Assembly (NCBI GenBank): GCA_958298945.1
Contig: CATQJD010000116.1
Span: 1 to 64,000, forward strand
Direction of reading: 5' to 3'
DNA: 64,000 nucleotides
Origin: Atherix ibis
Taxonomy: Eukaryota; Arthropoda; Insecta; Diptera; Athericidae
Of the stretch, positions 10,321 to 23,599 are shown in pieces. Numbering within the stretch: position 1 is the stretch's first letter; the number at the start of each line of letters is the position of its first letter. The position numbers were made by a program, and so were the translations under genes. Under the pieces are notes generated by a model. It was not told the DNA's origin, made no database searches, and saw only the letters and a program-made list of their open reading frames with translations.

Positions 10321-13284
10321 TATTTAAGAGGTATATGAAGTAGTATATTTAAGAGGAATATGAAGTAGTATGAGGAATAAGAAGTAGTATATTTAAGAGG
10401 AATATGAAGTAGTATGTTTAACAGGAATATTAAGTAGTATGTTTAAGAGGAATATGAAGTAGTATGTTTAAGAGGAATATGAAGTAGTATGTTTAAGAAG
10501 AATATGAAGTAGTTTATTTAAGACAAATATGAAGTAGTATATTTAAGAGAAATTTGAAGTAGTATATTTAAGAGAAATATAAAGTAGTATGTTTAACAGG
10601 AATATGAAGTAGTATGTTTAAGAGGAATATGAAGTAGTATATTTAAGAGGAATATGAAGTAGTGTATTTAAGAGGAATATGAAGTAGTATATTTAAGAGG
10701 AATATTAAGTAGTATATTTAACAGGAATATGAAGTAGTGTATTTAAGAGGAATATGAAGTAGTATGTTTAAGAGAAATATGAAGTAGTATGTTTAAGAGG
10801 AATATGAAGTAGTATGTTTAGGAGGAATATGAAGTAGTATGTTTAAGAGGAATATGAAGTAGTATATTTAAGAGGAATATGAAGTAGTATATTTAAGAGG
10901 AATATGAAGTAGTATGTTTAAGAGAAATATGAACTAGTATATTTAAGAGGAATATGAAGTAGTATGTTTAAGAGAAATATGAAGTAGTATGTTTAAGAGG
11001 AATATGAAGTAGTATGTTTAGGAGGAATATGAAGTAGAATGTTTAAGAGGAATATGAAGTAGTATATTTAAGAGGAATATGAAGTAGTATATTTAAGAGG
11101 AATATGAAGTAGTATGTTTAAGAGAAATATGAACTAGTATATTTAAGAGGAACATGAAGTAGTATATTTAAGAGGAATATGAAGTAGTATGTTTAAGAGG
11201 AATATGAAGTAGTATGCTTAAGAGGAATATGAAGTAGTATGTTTAAGAGGAATATGAAGCAATATGTTTAAGAGGAATATGAAGTAGTATGTTTAAGAGG
11301 AATATGAAGTAGTATATTTAAGAGCAATATGAAGTAGTATATTTAAGAGGAATATGAAAGGGTATATTTAAGAGGAATATGAAGTAGTATATTTAAGAGG
11401 AATATGAAGTAGTATGTTTAAGAGGCATATGAAGTAGTATGTTTGAGAGGAATATGAAGTAGTATGTTTAAGAGGAATATAAAGTAGTATGTTTAAGAGG
11501 AATATGAAGTAGTATGTTTAAGAGGAATATGAAGTATTATATTTAAGAGGAATATGAAGTAGTATATTTAAGAGGAATATGAAGTAGTGTGTTTAAGAGG
11601 AATATGAAGTAGTATGTTAAAGAGGAATATGAAGTTGTATGTTTAAGAGGAATGTGAAGTAGTATATTGAAGAAGAATATGAAGTAGTATATTTAAGAGG
11701 AATATGAAGTAGTATATTTTTAGAGGAATATGAAGTAGTATATTTAAGAGGAATATGAAGTAGTATATTTAAGAGGAATATGAAGTAGTATATTTAGGAG
11801 GAATTTGAAGTAGTATGTTTAAGAGGAATATGAAGTAGTATGTTTAAGAGGAATATGAAGAAGTATATTTAAGAGGAGTATGAAGTTGTATATTTAAGAG
11901 GAATATGAAGTAGTATATTTAAGAGGTATATGAAGTAGTATATTTAAGAGGAATATGAAGTAGTATGAGGAATATGAAGTAGTATTTTTAAGAGGAATAT
12001 GAAGTAGTATGTTTAACAGGAATACTAAGTAGTATGTTTAAGAGGAATATGAAGTAGTATGTTTAAGAGGAATATGAAGTAGTATGTTTAAGAAGAATAT
12101 GAAGTAGTATATTTAAGAGAAATATGAAGTAGTATATTTAAGAGAAATTTGAAGTAGTATATTTAAGAGGAATATGAAGTAGTATGTTGAAGAGGAATAT
12201 GAAATAGTATGTTTAAGAGGAATATGAAGTAGTATATTTAAGAGGAATATGAAGTAGTGTATTTAAGAGGAATATGAAGTAGTATATTTAAGAGGAATAT
12301 GAAGTAGTATATTTAAGAGGAATATGAAGTAGTGTATTTAAGAGGAATATGAAGTAGTATGTTTAAGAGAAATATGAAGTAGTATGTTTAAGAGGAATAT
12401 GAAGTAGTATGTTTAGGAGGAATATGAAGTAGTATGTTTAAGAGGAATATGAAGTAGTATGTTTAAGAGGAATATGAAGTATTATGTTTAAGAGGAATAT
12501 GAAGTAGTATATTTAAGAGGAATATGAAGTAGTATATTTAAGAGGAATATGAAGTAGTATATTTAAGAGGAATATTAAGTAGTATATTTAAGAGGAATAT
12601 GAAGTATTATATTAAAGAGGAATATGAAGTAGTATATATAAGAGGAATATGAAGTAGTATATTTAAGAGGAATATGAAGTAGTATGTTTAAGAGAAATAT
12701 GAAGTAGTATATTTAAGAGGAACATGAAGTAGTATATTTAAGAGGAATATGAAGTAGAATGTTTAAGAGGAATATGAAATAGTATATTTAGGAGGAATAT
12801 GAAGTAGTATGTTTAAGAGGAATATGAAGTAGTATGTTTAAGAGGAATATGAAGTAGTATGTTTAAGAGGAATATGAAGCAATGTGTTTAAGAGGAATAT
12901 GAAGTAGTATGTTTAAGAGGAATATGAAGTAGTATATTTAAGAGGAATATGAAGTAGTATATTTAAGAGGAATATGAAAGAGTATATTTAAGAGGAATAT
13001 GAAGTAGTATATTTAAGAGGAATATGAAGTAGTATGTTTAAGAGGAATATGAAGTAGTATGTTTGAGAGGAATATGAAGTAGTATGTTTAAGAGGAATAT
13101 AAAGTAGTATGTTTAAGAGAAATATGAAGTAGTATGTTTAAGAGGAATATGAAGTATTATGTTTAAGAGGAATATGAAGTAGTATATTTAAGAGGAATAT
13201 GAAGTAGTATGTTTAAGAGGAATATGAAGTAGTATGTTAAAGAGGAATATGAAGTTGTATGTTTAAGAGGAATGTGAAGTAGTA
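10321..13284 (+). repeat. 2,964-bp HOR, copy 1
   Basis: A roughly 119-monomer unit containing two 19-bp markers (10371 and 11966). Both recur exactly 2,964 bp later (13335 and 14930). The bases I compared after 10371 and after 13335, spanning about 250 bp and including TTTAAGACAAATATG, AGAAATTTG and AGAAATATAAAG units, were identical. Upstream of about 10320 and 13284 the two diverge, which sets the junction. Confidence 0.9.
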
Positions 13285-15020
13285 TATTTAAGAGGTATAT
13301 GAAGTAGTATATTTAAGAGGAATATGAAGTAGTATGAGGAATAAGAAGTAGTATATTTAAGAGGAATATGAAGTAGTATGTTTAACAGGAATATTAAGTA
13401 GTATGTTTAAGAGGAATATGAAGTAGTATGTTTAAGAGGAATATGAAGTAGTATGTTTAAGAAGAATATGAAGTAGTTTATTTAAGACAAATATGAAGTA
13501 GTATATTTAAGAGAAATTTGAAGTAGTATATTTAAGAGAAATATAAAGTAGTATGTTTAACAGGAATATGAAGTAGTATGTTTAAGAGGAATATGAAGTA
13601 GTATATTTAAGAGGAATATGAAGTAGTGTATTTAAGAGGAATATGAAGTAGTATATTTAAGAGGAATATTAAGTAGTATATTTAACAGGAATATGAAGTA
13701 GTGTATTTAAGAGGAATATGAAGTAGTATGTTTAAGAGAAATATGAAGTAGTATGTTTAAGAGGAATATGAAGTAGTATGTTTAGGAGGAATATGAAGTA
13801 GTATGTTTAAGAGGAATATGAAGTAGTATATTTAAGAGGAATATGAAGTAGTATATTTAAGAGGAATATGAAGTAGTATGTTTAAGAGAAATATGAACTA
13901 GTATATTTAAGAGGAATATGAAGTAGTATGTTTAAGAGAAATATGAAGTAGTATGTTTAAGAGGAATATGAAGTAGTATGTTTAGGAGGAATATGAAGTA
14001 GAATGTTTAAGAGGAATATGAAGTAGTATATTTAAGAGGAATATGAAGTAGTATATTTAAGAGGAATATGAAGTAGTATGTTTAAGAGAAATATGAACTA
14101 GTATATTTAAGAGGAACATGAAGTAGTATATTTAAGAGGAATATGAAGTAGTATGTTTAAGAGGAATATGAAGTAGTATGCTTAAGAGGAATATGAAGTA
14201 GTATGTTTAAGAGGAATATGAAGCAATATGTTTAAGAGGAATATGAAGTAGTATGTTTAAGAGGAATATGAAGTAGTATATTTAAGAGCAATATGAAATA
14301 GTATATTTAAGAGGAATATGAAAGGGTATATTTAAGAGGAATATGAAGTAGTATATTTAAGAGGAATATGAAGTAGTATGTTTAAGAGGCATATGAAGTA
14401 GTATGTTTGAGAGGAATATGAAGTAGTATGTTTAAGAGGAATATAAAGTAGTATGTTTAAGAGGAATATGAAGTAGTATGTTTAAGAGGAATATGAAGTA
14501 TTATATTTAAGAGGAATATGAAGTAGTATATTTAAGAGGAATATGAAGTAGTGTGTTTAAGAGGAATATGAAGTAGTATGTTAAAGAGGAATATGAAGTT
14601 GTATGTTTAAGAGGAATGTGAAGTAGTATATTGAAGAAGAATATGAAGTAGTATATTTAAGAGGAATATGAAGTAGTATATTTTTAGAGGAATATGAAGT
14701 AGTATATTTAAGAGGAATATGAAGTAGTATATTTAAGAGGAATATGAAGTAGTATATTTAGGAGGAATTTGAAGTAGTATGTTTAAGAGGAATATGAAGT
14801 AGTATGTTTAAGAGGAATATGAAGAAGTATATTTAAGAGGAGTATGAAGTTGTATATTTAAGAGGAATATGAAGTAGTATATTTAAGAGGTATATGAAGT
14901 AGTATATTTAAGAGGAATATGAAGTAGTATGAGGAATATGAAGTAGTATTTTTAAGAGGAATATGAAGTAGTATGTTTAACAGGAATACTAAGTAGTATG
15001 TTTAAGAGGAATATGAAGTA
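13285..15020 (+). repeat. 2,964-bp HOR, copy 2 (truncated)
   Basis: Second copy of the HOR starting at 10321, followed for about 1.74 kb. It stops near 15020, where the sequence jumps back to repeat 14551 onwards (470-bp duplication). Confidence 0.9.
14551..15020 (+). repeat. 470-bp tandem duplication, copy 1
   Basis: Begins with the GTGTGTTT unit at 14551, then a GTATGTTAAAGAGG unit, GAAGTTGTATG, AATGTGAAG, TTGAAGAAG, a TATTTTTAGAGG unit and the 19-bp marker at 14930. All of these recur 470 bp later (15021 and 15400). Confidence 0.92.
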
Positions 15021-15490
15021 GTGTGTTTAAGAGGAATATGAAGTAGTATGTTAAAGAGGAATATGAAGTTGTATGTTTAAGAGGAATGTGAAGTAGTATA
15101 TTGAAGAAGAATATGAAGTAGTATATTTAAGAGGAATATGAAGTAGTATATTTTTAGAGGAATATGAAGTAGTATATTTAAGAGGAATATGAAGTAGTAT
15201 ATTTAAGAGGAATATGAAGTAGTATATTTAGGAGGAATTTGAAGTAGTATGTTTAAGAGGAATATGAAGTAGTATGTTTAAGAGGAATATGAAGAAGTAT
15301 ATTTAAGAGGAGTATGAAGTTGTATATTTAAGAGGAATATGAAGTAGTATATTTAAGAGGTATATGAAGTAGTATATTTAAGAGGAATATGAAGTAGTAT
15401 GAGGAATATGAAGTAGTATTTTTAAGAGGAATATGAAGTAGTATGTTTAACAGGAATACTAAGTAGTATGTTTAAGAGGAATATGAAGTA
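15021..15490 (+). repeat. 470-bp tandem duplication, copy 2
   Basis: Direct repeat of 14551-15020. I saw no difference over the copy. It carries the 19-bp marker at 15400, from which a longer 1,394-bp repeat runs. Confidence 0.92.
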
Positions 15491-16739
15491 GTATGTTTAA
15501 GAGGAATATGAAGTAGTATGTTTAAGAAGAATATGAAGTAGTATATTTAAGAGAAATATGAAGTAGTATATTTAAGAGAAATTCGAAGTAGTATATTTAA
15601 GAGGAATATGAAGTAGTATGTTGAAGAGGAATATGAAATAGTATGTTTAAGAGGAATATGAAGTAGTATATTTAAGAGGAATATGAAGTAGTGTATTTAA
15701 GAGGAATATGAAGTAGTATATTTAAGAGGAATATGAAGTAGTATATTTAAGAGGAATATGAAGTAGTGTATTTAAGAGGAATATGAAGTAGTATGTTTAA
15801 GAGAAATATGAAGTAGTATGTTTAAGAGGAATATGAAGTAGTATGTTTAGGAGGAATATGAAGTAGTATGTTTAAGAGGAATATGAAGTAGTATGTTTAA
15901 GAGGAATATGAAGTATTATGTTTAAGAGGAATATGAAGTAGTATATTTAAGAGGAATATGAAGTAGTATATTTAAGAGGAATATGAAGTAGTATATTTAA
16001 GAGGAATATTAAGTAGTATATTTAAGAGGAATATGAAGTATTATATTAAAGAGGAATATGAAGTAGTATATATAAGAGGAATATGAAGTAGTATATTTAA
16101 GAGGAATATGAAGTAGTATGTTTAAGAGAAATATGAAGTAGTATATTTAAGAGGAACATGAAGTAGTATATTTAAGAGGAATATGAAGTAGAATGTTTAA
16201 GAGGAATATGAAATAGTATATTTAGGAGGAATATGAAGTAGTATGTTTAAGAGGAATATGAAGTAGTATGTTTAAGAGGAATATGAAGTAGTATGTTTAA
16301 GAGGAATATGAAGCAATGTGTTTAGGAGGAATATGAAGTAGTATGTTTAAGAGGAATATGAAGTAGTATATTTAAGAGGAATATGAAGTAGTATATTTAA
16401 GAGGAATATGAAAGAGTATATTTAAGAGGAATATGAAGTAGTATATTTAAGAGGAATATGAAGTAGTATGTTTAAGAGGAATATGAAGTAGTATGTTTGA
16501 GAGGAATATGAAGTAGTATGTTTAAGAGGAATATAAAGTAGTATGTTTAAGAGAAATATGAAGTAGTATGTTTAAGAGGAATATGAAGTATTATGTTTAA
16601 GAGGAATATGAAGTAGTATATTTAAGAGGAATATGAAGTAGTATGTTTAAGAGGAATATGAAGTAGTATGTTAAAGAGGAATATGAAGTTGTATGTTTAA
16701 GAGGAATGTGAAGTAGTATATTGAAGAAGAATATGAAGT
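15346..16739 (+). repeat. 1,394-bp HOR, copy 1
   Basis: Anchored by the 19-bp marker at 15400. It derives from 11966-13335 (offset 3,434) but carries two new variants, AAATTCGAAG (near 15590) and GCAATGTGTTTAGGAGG (near 16313), both of which copy 2 shares. It also has one monomer more than the older unit near its right end (TTGAAGAAG). Confidence 0.9.
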
Positions 16740-18143
16740 AGTATATTTAAGAGGTATATGAAGTAGTATATTTAAGAGGAATATGAAGTAGTATGAGGAA
16801 TATGAAGTAGTATTTTTAAGAGGAATATGAAGTAGTATGTTTAACAGGAATACTAAGTAGTATGTTTAAGAGGAATATGAAGTAGTATGTTTAAGAGGAA
16901 TATGAAGTAGTATGTTTAAGAAGAATATGAAGTAGTATATTTAAGAGAAATATGAAGTAGTATATTTAAGAGAAATTCGAAGTAGTATATTTAAGAGGAA
17001 TATGAAGTAGTATGTTGAAGAGGAATATGAAATAGTATGTTTAAGAGGAATATGAAGTAGTATATTTAAGAGGAATATGAAGTAGTGTATTTAAGAGGAA
17101 TATGAAGTAGTATATTTAAGAGGAATATGAAGTAGTATATTTAAGAGGAATATGAAGTAGTGTATTTAAGAGGAATATGAAGTAGTATGTTTAAGAGAAA
17201 TATGAAGTAGTATGTTTAAGAGGAATATGAAGTAGTATGTTTAGGAGGAATATGAAGTAGTATGTTTAAGAGGAATATGAAGTAGTATGTTTAAGAGGAA
17301 TATGAAGTATTATGTTTAAGAGGAATATGAAGTAGTATATTTAAGAGGAATATGAAGTAGTATATTTAAGAGGAATATGAAGTAGTATATTTAAGAGGAA
17401 TATTAAGTAGTATATTTAAGAGGAATATGAAGTATTATATTAAAGAGGAATATGAAGTAGTATATATAAGAGGAATATGAAGTAGTATATTTAAGAGGAA
17501 TATGAAGTAGTATGTTTAAGAGAAATATGAAGTAGTATATTTAAGAGGAACATGAAGTAGTATATTTAAGAGGAATATGAAGTAGAATGTTTAAGAGGAA
17601 TATGAAATAGTATATTTAGGAGGAATATGAAGTAGTATGTTTAAGAGGAATATGAAGTAGTATGTTTAAGAGGAATATGAAGTAGTATGTTTAAGAGGAA
17701 TATGAAGCAATGTGTTTAGGAGGAATATGAAGTAGTATGTTTAAGAGGAATATGAAGTAGTATATTTAAGAGGAATATGAAGTAGTATATTTAAGAGGAA
17801 TATGAAAGAGTATATTTAAGAGGAATATGAAGTAGTATATTTAAGAGGAATATGAAGTAGTATGTTTAAGAGGAATATGAAGTAGTATGTTTGAGAGGAA
17901 TATGAAGTAGTATGTTTAAGAGGAATATAAAGTAGTATGTTTAAGAGAAATATGAAGTAGTATGTTTAAGAGGAATATGAAGTATTATGTTTAAGAGGAA
18001 TATGAAGTAGTATATTTAAGAGGAATATGAAGTAGTATGTTTAAGAGGAATATGAAGTAGTATGTTAAAGAGGAATATGAAGTTGTATGTTTAAGAGGAA
18101 TGTGAAGTAGTATATTGAAGAAGAATATGAAGTAGTATATTTA
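16740..18143 (+). repeat. 1,394-bp HOR, copy 2
   Basis: Head-to-tail copy of 15346-16739, anchored by the marker at 16794. In every stretch I compared (for example 15601-15780 with 16995-17174) it was identical, including the private TTCG and TTTAGG variants. The shared derived variants make this one of the youngest events in the window. It ends near 18143, and the left HOR group ends with it. Confidence 0.9.
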
Positions 18144-20180
18144 AGAGGAATATGAAGTAGTATATTTAAGAGGATTATGAAGTAATATGTTTAAGAGAAA
18201 TATGAAGTAGTATGTTTAAGAGGAATATGAAGTAGTATGTTTAAGAGGAATATGAAGTAGTATGTTTAAGAGGAATATGAAGTAGTAGGTTTAAGAGGAA
18301 TATGAAGTATTATATTTAAGAGGAATATGAAGTAGTATATTTAAGAGGAATATGAAGTAGTATATTTAAGAGGAATATGAAGTAGTATGTTTAAGAGGAA
18401 TATGAAGAAGTATATTTAAGAGGAATATGAAGTAGTATATTTAAGAGGAATATAGAGTAGAATGTTTAAGAGGAATATGAAGTAGTATATTTACGAGGAA
18501 TATGAAGTAGTATGTTTAAAAGGAATATGAAGTAGTATGTTTAAAAGGAATATGAAGTAGTAGGTTTAAGAGGAATATGAAGTAGTATGTTTAAGAGGAA
18601 TATGAAGTAGTATGTGTAAGAGGAATATGAAGTAGTATGTTTAAGAGGAATATGAAGTAGTATATTTAAGAGGAATATGAAGTAGTAAATTTAAGAGGAA
18701 TATGAAGTAGTATGTTTAAGAGGAATGTGAAGTAGTATGTTTAAGAAGAATATAAAGTAGTGTGTTTAAGAGGAATATGAAGTAGTATGTTAAAGAGGAA
18801 TATGAAGTAGTATATTTAACAGGAATATGAAGTAGTATGTTTAAGAGGAACATGCAGAGTATATTTAAGAGGAATATGAAGTTGTATGTTTAAGAGGAAT
18901 ATGAAGTAGTATATTTAAGAGGTATATGAAGTAGTATGTTTAAGAGGAATATGAAGTAGTATATTTAAGCGGAATATGAAGTAGTATGTTTAAGAGGAAT
19001 ATGAAGTAGTATGTTTAAGAGGAATATGAAGTAGTATATTTAAGAGGAATATGAAGTAGTAAATTTAAGAGGAATATGAAGTAGTAAATTTAAGAGGAAT
19101 ATGAAGTAGTATGTTTAAGAGGAATGTGAAGTAGTATGTTTAAGAGGAATATAAAGTAGTGTGTTTAAGAGGAATATGAAGTAGTATGTTTAAGAGGAAT
19201 ATAAAGTAGTATATTTAAGAGGAATATGAAGTAGTATATTTAAGAGGAATATGAAGTAGTATGTTTAATAGGAATATGAAGTAGTATATTTAAGAGGAAT
19301 ATGAAGTAGTATGTTTAAGAGGAATATGAAGTGGTATATTTAAGCGGAATATGAAGTAGTATATTTAAGAGTAATATAAAGTAGAATGTTTAAGAGGAAT
19401 ATGAAGTAGTATATTCAGGAGGAATATGAAGAAGTATGTTTAAAAGGAATATGAAGTAGTATGTTTAAAAGGAATATGAAGTAGTAGGTTTAAGAGGAAT
19501 ATGAAGTAGTATGTTTAAGAGGAATATGAAGTAGTATTTTAAGAGGAATATGAAGTAGTATGTTTAAGAGGAATATGAAGTAGTATATTTAAGAGGAATA
19601 TGAAGTAGTATGTTTAAGAAGAATATGCACTAGTATATTTAAGAGGAATATGAAGTAGAATATTTAAGAGGAATATGAAGTAGTATGTTTAAGAGGAATA
19701 TGAAGTAGTATGTTTAAGAGGAATATGAAGTAGTATATTTAAGAGGAATATGAAGTAGTATATTTAAGAGGAATATGAAATTGTATGTTTAAGAGGAATA
19801 TGAAGTATTATGTTTAAGAGGAATATGAAGTAGTATGTTTAAGAGGAATATGAAGTAGTATATTTAAGAGGAATATGAAGTAGTATATTTAAGAGGAATA
19901 TGAAGTAGTATGTTTAGGAGGAATATGAAGTAGTATATTTAAGAGGAATATGAAGTAGTATGTTTAAGAGGAATAAGAAGTAGTATGTTTAAAAGGAAAA
20001 TGAAGTAGTATGTTTAAGAGGAATATGAAGTAGAATATTTAAGAGGAATATGAAGTTGTATATTTAAGAGGAATATGAAGTAGTATGTTTAAGAGGAATA
20101 TGAAGTAGAATGTTTAAGAGGAATGTGAAGTAGTATGTTTAAGAGGAATATAAAGTAGTATGTTTAAGCGGAATGTAAAG

Positions 20181-20300
20181 AAGTATGTTTAAGTGGAATT
20201 TGAAGTAGTATGTTCAAGAGGGATATGAAGTAGTATGTTTAAGAGGAATATGAAATAGTATGTTTTAGAAACTAGTATGTTTAAAAGGAATATGAAGTAT
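20181..20300 (+). repeat. Short segment with GTTTTAGAAA joint, founder-like copy
   Basis: A run holding an AAGTGGAATTTG unit, TTCAAGAGGG and a shortened joint TGTTTTAGAA (20261). The AAGTGG, TTCAAGAGGG and joint series recurs near 22060-22140, with the joint at 22129. A third joint lies at 25423, with a different lead-in. The joint lacks most of one monomer. Confidence 0.7.
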
Positions 20301-21543
20301 TATGTTTAAGAGGAATATGAAGTAGTATGTTTAAGAGGAATATGAAGTAGTATGTTTAAGAGGAATATAAAGTAGTATGTTTAAGCAGAATATGAAGTAG
20401 TGTGTTTAAGAGGAATATGAAGTAGTATGTCTCAGAGGAATGTGAGGTAGTTTATTTAAGAGGAATATGAAGTAGTATATTTAAGAGGAATATGAAGTAG
20501 TATGTTTAAGAAGAATATGAAGTAGTATGTTGAAGAGGCATATGAAGTAGTATATTTAAGAGGATTATGAAGTAGTATGTTTAAGAGGAATATAAAGTAG
20601 TATATTTAAGAGCAATATGAAGTAGTATGTTTAAGAGGAATATGCAGTAGTATATTTAAGAGGAATATAAAGTAGTATGTTTAAGATGAATATGAAGTAG
20701 TATATTTAAGAGGAATATGAAGTAGTATATTTTAGAGGAATATGAAATAGTATGTTTAAGAGGAATATGAAGTAGTATTTTTAAGAGGAATATGAAGTAG
20801 TATGCTTAGGAGGAATATGAAGTAGTATATTTAAGAGGAATATGAAGTAGTATGTTAAAGAGGAATATGAAGTAGTATATTTAAGAGGAATATGAAGTAG
20901 TATGTTTAAAAAGAATATGAAGTAGTATATTTTAGAGGAATATGAAATAGTATGTTTAAGAGGAATATGAAGCGGTATATTTAAGAGGAATATGAAGTAG
21001 TATATTTAAGAGGAATATGAAGTAGTATGTTTAGGAGGAATATGAAGTAATATGTTTAAGAGGAATATGAATTAGTAAGTTTGAGATGAATATGAAGTAG
21101 TATATTTAAGAGGAATATCAAGTAGTATATTTAAGAGGAATATGAAAAAGAATATTTAAGAGGAATATGAGGTATAATGTTTAAGAGGAATATGAAGTAG
21201 TATGTTTAAGAGGAATATGAAGTAGTATATTTAAGAGGAATATGAAGTAGTATATTTAAGAGGAATATGAAATTGTATGTTTAAGAGGAATATGAAGTAT
21301 TATGTTTAAGAGGAATATGAAGTAGTATGTTTAAGAGGAATATGAAGTAGTATGTTTAAGAGGTATATGAAGTAGTATATTTAAGAGGAATATGAAGTAG
21401 TATGTTTAAGAGGAATATGAAGTAGTATATTTAATAGGAATATGAAGTAGTATGTTTAAGAGGAATAAGAAGTAGTATGTTTAAGAGGAATATGAAGTAG
21501 TATGTTTAAGAGGAATATGAAGTAGAATATTTAAGAGGAATAT

Positions 21544-21718
21544 GAAGTTGTTTATTTAAGAGGAATATGAAGTAGTATGTTTAAGAGGAATATGAAGTAG
21601 AATGTTTAAGAGGAATATGAAGTAGTATATTTAAGAGGAATATGAAGAAGATTATTTAAGAGGAATATGAGGTATAATGTTTAAGAGGAATATGAAGTAG
21701 TATGTTTAAGAGGAATAT
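21544..21718 (+). repeat. 175-bp (7-monomer) HOR, copy 1
   Basis: Starts GAAGTTGTTTATTT and contains GAATGTTT, a GAAGAAGATTATTT unit and GAGGTATAATG. The series starts again exactly 175 bp later at 21719, and a further partial copy starts at 21944. Confidence 0.9.
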
Positions 21719-21893
21719 GAAGTTGTTTATTTAAGAGGAATATGAAGTAGTATGTTTAAGAGGAATATGAAGTAGAATGTTTAAGAGGAATATGAAGTAG
21801 TATATTTAAGAGGAATATGAAGAAGATTATTTAAGAGGAATATGAGGTATCATGTTTAAGAGGAATAAGAAGTAGTATGTTTAAGAGGAATAT
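21719..21893 (+). repeat. 175-bp (7-monomer) HOR, copy 2
   Basis: Direct second copy of 21544-21718, with GAGGTATCATG in place of GAGGTATAATG. The partial third copy at 21944 lies 225 bp (nine monomers) further on. Confidence 0.9.
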
Positions 21894-22129
21894 GAAGTAG
21901 TATGTTTAAGAGGAATATGAAGTAGAATATTTAAGAGGAATATGAAGTTGTTTATTTAAGAGGAATATGAAGTAGTATGTTTAAGAGGAATATGAAGTAG
22001 AATGTTTAAGAGGAATATGAAGTAGTATGTTTAAGAGGAATATTAAGTAGTATGTTTAAGTGGAATTTGAAGTAGTATGTTCAAGAGGGATATGAAGTAG
22101 TATGTTTAAGAGGAATATGAAATAGTATG

Positions 22130-22670
22130 TTTTAGAAAATAGTATGTTTAAAAGGAATATGAAGTATTATGTTTAAGAGGAATATGAAATAGTATGTTTA
22201 AAAGGAATATGAAGTAGTATGTTTAATAGGAATATGAAGTAGTATGTTTAAGAGGAATATGAAGTTGTATGTTTAAGAGGCATATGCAGTAGTATATATA
22301 AGAGGAATATGAAGTAGTATGTTTAAGAGGATTATGCAGTAGTATATTTAAATGGAATATGAAGTAGTATGTTTAAGAAGAATATGAAGTAGTATATTTA
22401 AGAGGAATATGAAGTAGTATATTTAGGAGGAATATAAAGTAGAATGTTTAAGAGGAATATGAAGTCGTATGTTTAAGAGTAATATGAAGTAGTATATTTA
22501 AAAGCAATATGAAGTAGTATGTTTAAGTGGAATATGAAGTAGTATGTTTAAGAGGAATATGAAGTAGCATGTTTAAGAGGAATATAAAATAGTATGTTTA
22601 AGCGGAATATGAAGTAGTGTGTTTAAGAGGAATATGAAGTAGTATGTCTAAGAGGAATGTAGGAGGTAGT
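22130..22670 (+). repeat. Middle-block copy M1a (offset about 3,295)
   Basis: Matches about 25424-25960. Shared variants are GAAGTTGTATG followed by GAGGCATATGCAG (22261 and 25556), TATATAAGAGG, GATTATGCAG, TTTAAATGG, TTTAAAAGC and GTCTAAGAGGAATGT. A later landmark, TTTAACGGG (near 23127 and 26295), gives offset 3,168, so about five monomers differ downstream. Confidence 0.8.
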
Positions 22671-23599
22671 TTATTTAAGAGGAATATGAAGTAGTATATT
22701 TAAGAGGAATATGAAGTAGTATATTTAAGAGGAATATGAAGTAGTATATTTAAGAGGAAAATGAAGTAGTATATTTAAAGGAATAGGAAGTAGTTTATTT
22801 AAGAGGAATATGAAGTAGTATGTTTAAGAGGAATATGAAGTAGTATGTTTAAGAGGCATATGAAGTAGTATATTTAAGAGGATTATGAAGTAGTATGTTT
22901 AAGAGGAATATGCAGTAGTATATTTAAGAGGAATTTGGAGTAGTATGTTTAAGAGGAATATGAAGTAGTATATTTAAGAGGAATATGAAGTAGTATATTT
23001 AAGAGGAATAATGAAGTCGTATGTTTAAGAGGAATATGAAGTAGTATGTTTAAGAGGAATATGAAGTAGTATGCTTAAGAGGAATATGAAGTAGTATATT
23101 TAAGAGGAATATGAAGTAGTATATTTAACGGGAATATGAAGTAGTATGTTTAAGAGGAATATGAAGTAGTATGTTTAAGAGGAATATGAAGTAGTATATA
23201 TAAGAGGAATATGAAGTAGTATGTTTAAGAGGAATATGAAGTAGTATGTTTAAGAGGAATATGAAGTAGTATGTTTAAGAGGAATATGAAGTAGTATATG
23301 TAAGAGAAATATGAAGTAGTATGTTTAAGAGGAATATGAAATAGTATGTTTAAGAAGATAGTATGTTTAAAAGGAATATGGTATATTATGTTTAAGAGGA
23401 ATATGAAATAGTATGTTTAAGAAGAATATGAATTAGTATGTTTAATAGGAATATGAAGTAGTATGTTTAAGAGGAATATGAAGTAGTATGTTTAAGAGGA
23501 ATATGAAGTAGTATATTTAACAGGAATATGAAGTAGTATATAAGAGGAATATGAAGTAGTATGTTTAAGAGGAATATGAAGTAGTATATTTAAAAGGAA

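Larger units (their letters stand above)
1295..16812 (+). repeat. 19-bp truncated monomer, left-group HOR marker (9 copies)
   Basis: A monomer lacking six bases (RTTTAA, positions 23 to 3) joins AGTAT directly to GAGGAAT. The junction word TGAGGA starts at 1295, 2661, 3479, 10371, 11966, 13335, 14930, 15400 and 16794. Five copies continue AATAAG (1295, 2661, 3479, 10371, 13335) and four continue AATATG (11966, 14930, 15400, 16794), so there are two sublineages. I saw none to the right of 16.8 kb. The missing TTAA also removes the only reverse-strand stop of that unit. Confidence 0.9.
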
